NCBI RefSeq assembly: GCF_025860405.1
Contig: NZ_CP063786.1
Location: 62,001 to 126,000, forward strand
Direction of reading: 5' to 3'
Length of the DNA stretch: 64,000 nt
Source: Tolypothrix sp. PCC 7712
Lineage (GTDB): Bacteria; Cyanobacteriota; Cyanobacteriia; Cyanobacteriales; Nostocaceae
The number at the start of each line of letters is the position of its first letter. The first letter of the stretch is position 1. Positions 63,276 through 64,000 of this stretch are shown in pieces. Under the pieces are notes generated by a model that saw only the letters and a program-made list of their open reading frames with translations, searched no databases and had not been told where the DNA came from. A program made the position numbers and the translations under genes.

Positions 63276-63409
63276 AAAAGCCAGTGGTTAAAGACAAATC
63301 AGTAGTAGATAGTTATGAGAAAGGTAAAAAATAAATATTATCTTTCTAAGTCAATATCACAACATTTGCTAACGCAATAACTTCATTGAAAAATTGAAGT
63401 TGTATAGAC

Positions 63410-63577
63410 ATGAAAACTACTACTAATTCTAATCTAAAAGCTAACAAAAAATTAGTAACCTCTGCCCAGCAAATTCAACAAATAAGCACCTTAATAAGCG
63501 AGGCGGATTACTACGACTATGAAGCAGAATTAGCACAAGAAAAGTCAGATTACTATCACTTGCGGTACGGGTACTAG
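63410..63577 (+). CDS. Small acidic protein (55 residues)
   Basis: An ATG-initiated ORF of 55 codons, too short for most ORF callers. The product is polar, Gln/Asn-rich at the start and Tyr/Glu-rich at the end (EADYYDYEAEL, SDYYHLRYGY). No strong ribosome site. It lies between the HNH and Gp157-like genes. The composition resembles small phage/plasmid accessory proteins, but it could be spurious. Confidence 0.4.
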   Translation: MKTTTNSNLKANKKLVTSAQQIQQISTLISEADYYDYEAELAQEKSDYYHLRYGY

Positions 63578-63673
63578 ATTCAATCTCCCTTCAAGCATCA
63601 ACTCTTCCTAGTCAACAAGCAGTAGCAGGTAAATAGGTAACTGCTACTGGCTTTTCATATCAAAAAGTAAATC

Positions 63674-64000
63674 ATGACTCAAGCAATTGAACGCGAAATC
63701 AATCAACTCACGCTCAAAGAGTTAAGTTTAGATGCTGCTAAACTCTGGTCACAGATAGAAGAAGCAAGCGAGTTAGGCGAAGAAGGTAAAGTAGAACAAC
63801 TCGTACAAGAACTGATGGGTGTTCAAGATGGTATCGAAACTAAAATCGATGCGATCGCTTGGGTAGTTGACCAGCTAAATCTTGACCTTGAAACCTGGGA
63901 AGAAAGAAAAGTGCGAGTAGCCGAACTCCACGACCGGGTAATCTCACGTCGTAAAACTCAACTTGAACAAATCAAGCGTACCCTGATCCATCTACACGAG
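63674..64000 (+). CDS. Siphovirus Gp157-like protein, 3' end outside window
   Basis: 109 codons are visible and the frame is open to the window edge. The pattern of two helices joined by a short turn, with LSLDAAKLWSQIEEASELG at the start, a TKIDAIAWVVDQL-type centre and charged helix KVRVAELHDRVISRRKTQLE, fits the Gp157 family of phage single-strand-annealing/replication accessory proteins. In phages it sits beside SSB and recombination genes. Here it indicates that a replication/recombination module continues to the right of the window. Confidence 0.6.
   Translation, partial: MTQAIEREINQLTLKELSLDAAKLWSQIEEASELGEEGKVEQLVQELMGVQDGIETKIDAIAWVVDQLNLDLETWEERKVRVAELHDRVISRRKTQLEQIKRTLIHLHE

Noticed and set aside
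1..64000. CRISPR array
   Set aside because: No regularly spaced 25-40 bp direct repeats were found; the repeats present are short operators or transposon-end sites.

Overview
The window reads as a stretch of a large plasmid or integrative element from a filamentous, probably Nostocales-type, cyanobacterium. The evidence is the frequent HIP1-type GCGATCGC octamer, the low GC, a cyanobacterial Cys-cluster protein, an Rpn/DUF4351 protein, and a set of caspase-like and CHAT proteases fused to STAND ATPases. No rRNA or core metabolic gene is visible. Both edges cut through genes. The taxonomic call and the plasmid/ICE call are inference.

Layout. (1) 1-6 kb: the 3' part of a giant multidomain protein (AlkB-like 2OG-Fe(II) oxygenase, NADAR-like and SLOG-like modules), a hypothetical gene, and an orphan NarL/LuxR regulator whose receiver lacks the phospho-acceptor Asp. 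(2) 6-15 kb: a replication and partition-like block with two tandem ParA-like ATPases, an archaeo-eukaryotic-type primase, a ParB-domain protein, repeats and hairpins that could be an origin or centromere, a possible small RNA, and an IS630-type HTH protein. (3) 15-26 kb: one long leftward gene train with an FtsK/SpoIIIE-like translocase, a RusA-like resolvase, a lambda-R-like transglycosylase, an M23 peptidase, about eight small membrane or unknown proteins, a small P-loop ATPase, a MerR-like first gene, and a degenerate tRNA-like gene with a UUA anticodon. It looks like a DNA transfer or translocation system, but I see no recognisable relaxase, VirB4 or VirD4.

(4) 26-39 kb: an accessory region. 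It holds a GIY-YIG / GNAT / partner operon, an MrfA-type helicase broken by a 536-bp element with TGT...ACA ends, a possible methyltransferase operon, a complete IscB gene with a structured upstream region that fits its omega RNA, and a second GIY-YIG-like gene. (5) 39-58 kb: an island of four very large proteins. Three have an N-terminal caspase-like domain and one a CHAT domain; each is fused to a P-loop STAND/NACHT ATPase and a different C-terminal half (WD40; a large helical region; a trypsin-like protease; TPR). A two-gene operon encoding a coiled-coil double-TM protein sits inside the island. The architecture fits abortive-infection or programmed-cell-death defence.

(6) 58-64 kb: a coiled-coil protein, a tyrosine recombinase, an RHH-type protein preceded by three perfect 11-bp tandem operators, a second GNAT/partner cassette paralogous to the one at 27 kb, an HNH nuclease and the start of a Gp157-like gene. 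The most notable items are the caspase/CHAT-STAND island, the FtsK plus peptidoglycan-hydrolase operon, the tRNA-like UUA gene, the TGT...ACA element in the helicase, the IscB/omega RNA locus and the duplicated GNAT/partner cassette.
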